From the NCBI GenBank assembly GCA_023014335.1, contig JAECYW010000002.1, positions 1,922,001-1,986,000 on the forward strand: a DNA stretch of 64,000 nt, given 5' to 3'. Every line of letters begins with the position of its first letter. Within the stretch, counting starts at the first letter, position 1. The notes beneath the pieces are model-generated. The model did no database searches, was not told the origin of the DNA, and was given only the letters and a program-made list of their open reading frames with translations. Both the position numbers and the translations under genes were made by a program. The stretch is from Galerina marginata (lineage: Eukaryota > Basidiomycota > Agaricomycetes > Agaricales > Galerinaceae). Of the stretch, positions 58,759 to 64,000 are shown piece after piece.

Positions 58759-60854
58759 CTAGTCAAGGTGTGCATCAGAATCCAGTTCCTCCGGCCATTC
58801 TCCATCTCCATATGATGTCCAGAATTCATGCCACGAGACCACACGAGGGTGTGCCAACACTCTAGAATAGTTGAGTATCAGTGATAATGTCTTGAATTCG
58901 AATTCATTCGAGGGAGTAGCTTACTTAGATGGTTGAAAATTCTCAATCTCTAAACCGTCCATAGAGGTGGCCCGTGAAATGGCAACATATGCTGAGGTCA
59001 GAGTCACAACTGTCAGCTAATGACCTAGATACCAAAGCCAGGTAATTTACCTTGACCTTTCTCAAAGATGTGGGCAAGGTCAACCTTAACCCGTGATAGC
59101 GTCTGACCCTGCGACTTATGGATAGAGATTGCCCAAGCCAGAATCAGGGGCACTTGGAATCTGCGAGCTTCGACATTGCCCATAAAACCTTCGGTGGTAA
59201 ATTCCAATGGAGGACACAAAAGCTCCCTGCCATTTTCGAAGCAAACTAGAGGCCACACTTCACGGCAACTGAAAACATTGGCATTCAGGGGTCGCACATC
59301 TTGCGGTGGTGGGACCTCCGACCCAGTTCTAGTTGAACGACCTTGTTGTTCCGCTATGGCAATGTCCCGTTCTTGTGCATCATGAACTGTCAAAAACTCA
59401 GCTACTTTACCAAGACTTCCATTCACCAGAGTGCCCTTTTCAATGTTCTAGGAAAGCTTATCAGCCACTGAGACAATATGGTGCATGAACATACAGACCT
59501 GGATCAACATTACTTGTGCCCCAACCTGTTCACCAAAATTTAGTCAACCTATTTGTGATTCAGAGGTTGTCCAAAACACCTTGAGGGAGATGGTCGGAAG
59601 GGCAATCATTCGGTCTAGAAGGGACTGTGCATCCGTTGTCGATATAGGGTTTCCATATATGTCATATCCTGCACTATCCATTGCGTGATAGCCATGCTGG
59701 GGCCCGGGAAGCGATAGTAGTCTGGTGTTATTGCAAGTTTCAACATCCTGTCGAAGCGGAAAGCTAGAAACATTGAATCAATGAATGGAACTAACTGGCT
59801 AGTGATGTGTTGTTACAGCTGGCTGGGTTCGATCCCATCAGGGTAGTGTAAAGGTCTTGACAAGGACTTCAGATATTGCAAGTCAATTGGAGTCAGTTTG
59901 CCAAGACGCATGTTGGTCAGGATGTCAACAAAGGCTGGGACAAAATTCGGTTCAGGATAACGGGAAAAAATGAGGCATAAAGGACAACTTGCTGTCATCC
60001 TTCTGTCGGAAGACTTTAGTTAAAAATATTGGCCTAGAAATACACTTCGACCATGATTTGGCGTCAAATGCAAACACCGCCGGCTTACTGTGCTTGTGAC
60101 TTTTGTCTGGCACAGGCGGCAGCTGGAAGAAATCGCCACATAACACCAACTAACATACAAGATCCATCAACACCACTTATTAAAAGCAAGAAGGTGAAAC
60201 TGCCTAACCTGCATATCTCCGAATGGCGCGTCTTTCCGTCTCACAACACGTGCGATTTCTTCCTGTGAAATGTGGAAACTCTCAGAATATGGCCTCTTGC
60301 TGTTCCAATGTTAACGTCAAAAAGGTAGAACCTTACCAGTTTATCAAATAGCGTGCCGTCAACCATGGAAACTAGGATAGGTTATGCACGTCAGCAATCA
60401 TTGCAAAAAAAGCATTTTTTGAAGCTAACTTTCGTCAATGATTAGGGTCCGAGTTTCACACCATCGTTGCTTTGCGCGCAACGAGTATTCAATCCTCTTT
60501 GCCAGCTTTTCAGCAGGTTCCTTGCCCAAACCGATTCCTGCAAATGAATGCACAGTAGAACCCCCAATATTTAGGCCAGCAATGCCCGTTGATGCTGTTA
60601 CCGCAATAGTGTTGGAGATATAAGCATTTGCACGAAGTTGCTTGATTATTTCCCGCAGCAACACACTTTTCCCAGTTCCTGTAAAACAATGGCTGAGGTC
60701 TGTGCTGGCATTGGAACAGACATACTGAATTACCAGCAGGGCCGGTAAAAAAGACACTTTGGCCCGACTTCACCAATTCTAGAACGTGTTCTTGCTCAGT
60801 TGATAGTACAATTGAACTGCCAACTTCATCATTCAGAGCGAATAGATGATCCAT
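58759..60854 (-). CDS. PIF1: PIF1-family DNA helicase
   Basis: Multi-exon minus-strand gene from ATG 60854 (MDHLFALNDEVGSSIVLS) to TAG 58759-58761. Walker A is FFTGPAGTGKS, with the intron splitting it after GPAG. Motif Ia is TASTGIAGLNIGGSTVHSFA and Walker B is TLIIDES. Motif III-like is LCGDFFQLPPVPD and motif IV is VFRQKD. Also present are LKVGAQVMLIQNIEKGTLVN and the motif V/VI region ILAWAISIHKSQGQTLSRVK and AYVAISRATSMDGL. The PIF1 signature core is complete. Nothing N-terminal of the helicase (no Rep/HUH domain) is present, so this is not a whole Helitron. It may be the host PIF1 or a derived copy. Its composition is AT-richer than VAC8 next door. PIF1 unwinds G-quadruplex and RNA-DNA structures at telomeres and forks. 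Confidence 0.87.
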
Positions 60855-61228
60855 TGCGACGTGAGCTTTGAGGGTTTATCTGATATCTGGCCTTTAGGAA
60901 GCTCAGTTAAGAAAATGAAGGATGTTGAATAAATTAATTGTCAAGTCGCCTCACTATCTAGTGGACTTCGTATTGTGCACTTGCTAAGTATGCCGAGACC
61001 TGGTCGAACGCGAATAACTTTGGAAGTCAACGACGCCGTCGACGCGTTGTTGAAGAGATACCAAAATTCAAATTCCGAAACTAATTTGTTTCCTACGTAC
61101 ACGTGATAAGTCCGTTCAAGTTTCCCACTGCATTGGCAGTTAATTTGAAGCAGTACGAACTGAAGCAGGCTTGTCGCAGTTCTTCTCGCCTTCCACTTTT
61201 TACTCCCCCTCGCTCAACTTCGCTCTCC
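60855..61228. promoter_or_regulatory. divergent promoter, PIF1-like helicase / VAC8
   Basis: 374 bp between start codons, no coding signs. The VAC8 side is pyrimidine-rich (CTTTTTACTCCCCCTCGCTC before the ATG), a common fungal core-promoter feature. Confidence 0.4.
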
Positions 61229-63609
61229 ATGGGAAACGTCGCAAGCTGCTGTGAATCATGCTGTAAGTCTCTGATCCGTTTTGGAGGAACAGAAATTTAC
61301 GGGAGCGGTACCAGTTCAAGGGCGCAGGTCGCAATCCTATGAGCCTTTGCTACTGGAGAACGAACGGGAGGCTGTCGCGGATTTACTCCAATACCTAGAG
61401 AGTGCGTTACATTGACCATGAAAGATATTCTAGTTTGATTTCATGGAGCGCAGATCGAACCACCACTAATTTCTTCACTGGATCTCCCTTGTCGGCATTA
61501 ACGACACTCTCTTTCTCTGACAATGTGGATTTGCAGCGAAGTGCCGCTCTCGCCTTCGCTGAAATTACAGAGAAAGAAGTTCGTCCAGTTGGCCGAGATA
61601 CCTTGGACCCCATCCTATTCTTGCTCAGTAGCCACGATACGGAAGTACAGCGGGCTGCGAGTGCTGCTTTGGGAAATCTGGCAGTCAATAGTGCGTCCGT
61701 GCGTTTTCGTTCATACACCTTTATATTGATACTTTCTAGCCGACAACAAGTTACTTATCGTCAAACTCGGAGGATTGGAACCTTTGATCCGTCAAATGCT
61801 CAGTCCGAATGTGGAGGTGCAATGCAACGCCGTAGGATGTGTCACGAACCTCGCTACTCACGGTGAACTCCTCCGATGAACACGCTAAGGAACACTACTG
61901 ATCTTTAAATATAGATGATAATAAAACCAAGATTGCCAAGTCAGGTGCTTTGGTGCCGCTCACCAGACTTGCCCGTTCGAAGGATATGAGAGTGCAACGC
62001 AATGCTACTGGCGCATTGCTAAACATGACCCATTCAGGTTGGAAAGCCTGCTTATTCTTCTTTATGTAACTTGCCAATCGCACGACAGACGAAAACAGGC
62101 AACAACTTGTCAATGCTGGGGCCATTCCCGTTCTAGTAAGCCTTCTGAATTCTCCAGACACGGACGTCCAATATTATTGCACAACCGCCTTGAGCAATAT
62201 AGCTGTGGATGGTAGGTGACTTAATATTCTATGGCGTTGTCCCTTCATCTTTGTTTTTGTATCCAGGGACCAACAGGAAGAAACTAGCTCAGAGCGAACC
62301 AAAACTGGTGACAAGTCTAGTCATGCTTATGGACAGCCCAAGCTTGAAAGTGCAATGCCAAGCCGCATTAGCCCTTCGCAACCTTGCTAGTGACGGTAAG
62401 TGTGATCGCGTTCTGTTTATCTTCATGACCAGCAATGCCTCATTTTCTTTTCAGAAAAATACCAGTTGGAAATCGTCAAGGCAGACGGTCTCCAGTCTTT
62501 ACTTCGGCTTCTTCAATCTACATACTTGCCCCTTATCTTGTCCTCTGCTGCTTGCGTCCGGAACGTCTCCATTCACCCACAGAACGAATCCCCTATCATT
62601 GAATCTGGATTTTTACAGCCTTTGATCAATTTATTGTCTTTCAAAGATAACGAAGAAGTCCAGTGCCATGCAATTTCTACACTGCGAAACCTTGCGGCCA
62701 GCTCGGAGAAGAACAAAAAGGCTATCGTTAAAGCAGGCGCGGTTCAATCGATAAAGGAACTGGTGCTTGAAGTACCGATCAACGTTCAAAGTGAAATGAC
62801 TGCCTGCGTTGCTGTCCTCGCCCTGAGTGGTAAGTGTTGTTCTTCAGGATAAGCTTTGGCTGATTCTTTATTTCCAGATGAGTTGAAGGGTCAACTTCTG
62901 GAAATGGGAATTTGCGAAGTCCTCATTCCTCTCACCAACTCACCAAGCTCTGAGGTTCAAGGTAACAGCGCAGCGGCCCTTGGCAATTTATCTTCCAAAG
63001 GTACTTATATTATAATCACAAATTTGAAAACCCTCTTATTGAATGTTCCAAGACGGACGATCCCCCACTGATGACTATTCGGCGTTCAATGAGGTCTGGG
63101 ACAAACCTGATGGAGGAATGCATAAATATTTGTACCGCTTCTTGACCAGTCCAGACGCCACATTCCAACACATTGCTGTGTGGACCATTGTTCAGTTGCT
63201 CGAATCTGGTGGTGTGTACTTCTTGAGGTCCTTGTCATTAGTTTTCTGACATCCCTTTCCAGATCCTCAACTTATCAGTAATATTCGAACTTCCAACATC
63301 TTAATTCCAAACATCCGAAATTTGGCAACTTCACGAACAACGTCTCCTGCCTCTTCAGTCGGAACCCCGCGATCACATCACTCCCAGCAGTCTTACCAGG
63401 ACACAGAAACCAACGATGGTCAAGGTGAAATTCAGCTTCTCTCCCGCAGAATCCTCGATTTCGTGGATATCGACATCGATGCGCTTGTTTCTACAAGTGT
63501 TCCGGGATCTCAAGTACAGCCGGGGTCGTCACTGGGAAGCTCCAACCGCGATCATGAAGAACTTCGCAGAAGTGTGAGGGAAGCGTTTGCGCCTGGCTCG
63601 CATCGTTGA
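61229..63609 (+). CDS. VAC8: vacuolar armadillo-repeat protein Vac8
   Basis: The protein starts [11 protein letters not shown], giving N-myristoylation at Gly2 and palmitoylation at the neighbouring cysteines, which anchor Vac8 to the vacuole. After a short variable exon comes [20 protein letters not shown] and then at least nine armadillo repeats, for example [75 protein letters not shown] and [21 protein letters not shown] Ser-rich end finishes at TGA 63607-63609. The second intron joins LQYLE-NRTTTNFF (acceptor GCGCAG at ~61450). The junction after the first exon is less certain; it fits with an acceptor at GGGAG near 61303. Vac8 acts in vacuole inheritance with Vac17, nucleus-vacuole junctions with Nvj1, and autophagy with Atg13. 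Confidence 0.93.
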
Positions 63610-64000
63610 ACCTTTCTTTCTTGATGCATTTTCATGGACGGACAGCCGCTAGAAATTTTCTCCTTGTATCTAGTTCCTTTGCCTTAGGTATTCTTGTCAT
63701 TCGTAAATTTTTCTTTTGTCCTACATAATCGTTCGTTATATTTTATCCTCTTCAGCCTTCTGACATTCGATCCTTTTTCTATGGTGTTGTTTCAGATGTC
63801 ACTGGGTTGGGTTGGGTTGGGTCGTAACCGGCGGGTCCCAATATAGCGAACACCCGCCCAAAAGCACAGATTATGAGATGAGACGTCGGAGCCATCCACG
63901 GTTCGTTAACTTGCAAGCAAGCGGCAGAATGGCCAAGGCTATCTCAGTGTCTCACCGTGGCTTATACAGGTTTTAACATTTATCCGACTTGTTTTATTTC
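63610..64000. other. 3' flank of VAC8; short GGGTT repeat
   Basis: A pyrimidine-rich 3' UTR-like tail is followed by a small tandem repeat of TGGGT (about four units, 63803-63822). No gene recognised to the window end. Confidence 0.45.

Overview
The window looks like nuclear DNA of a mushroom-forming basidiomycete (Agaricomycetes). Genes are dense and cut by many 49-60 nt introns. Gene order changes strand often, and the conserved genes are typical fungal ones: a CSL/Su(H) transcription factor, an SSK2-type MAPKKK, ERG5, VAC8 and TFIIIC tau138. The mobile DNA (chromodomain Ty3/gypsy, Plavaka-like transposase remnant) is also typical of that group. I cannot name the species.

Layout. Bases 1-22,100 are an accessory, repeat-rich half. 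They hold a seven-exon orphan gene (655-1980, minus), a decayed but intron-bearing copy of the ribosomal protein S14 gene (2470-3029, minus), a small foldback repeat (4564-4688), and a complete 6,997-bp LTR retrotransposon (6749-13745) with identical ATAAT target duplications. After these come an AT-richer WD40-like gene (14038-15598, minus), a stretch without a supported gene that ends in loose ~200-bp modules, and a Plavaka-like transposase relic (17967-20573, minus).

Bases 22,100-64,000 are core chromosome. In order: mitochondrial DEAD-box helicase (MRH4-like), TMEM198-like membrane protein, CSL transcription factor, RINT1/Tip20 tether subunit, beta-carbonic anhydrase, TFIIIC B-block subunit, a conserved multi-pass membrane protein, SSK2-type MAPKKK, DRG2 GTPase, PRELI/Ups lipid-transfer protein, ERG5 sterol C-22 desaturase, another P450, F-BAR/RhoGAP protein, PIF1-like helicase and VAC8. 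Several are divergent pairs with promoters of about 90-390 bp: RINT1/carbonic anhydrase, SSK2/DRG2, PRELI/ERG5, P450/F-BAR-RhoGAP and PIF1/VAC8. The core genes are housekeeping functions (trafficking, stress signalling, Pol III transcription, sterol and mitochondrial lipid metabolism) and do not form a single pathway or biosynthetic cluster.

Most notable. (1) The DRG2 gene keeps its reading frame only if a single-nucleotide exon (base 49896) lies between two ordinary-sized introns. The same gene starts with four exons of 18, 16, 15 and 14 nt. (2) The retrotransposon carries a 10-nt sequence just after the 5' LTR that is the exact reverse complement of the predicted transcript 5' end, a Tf1-like self-priming arrangement. 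It also has a textbook -1 frameshift site, and a third ORF downstream of pol with its own CCHC zinc knuckle that ends on the last base before the 3' LTR. Its decay pattern is CpG deamination. (3) Several conserved genes carry isolated one-base frame breaks, which could be assembly errors or real lesions. Intron and frame assignments were made by eye from splice signals and remembered family conservation; no search or RNA data were available.
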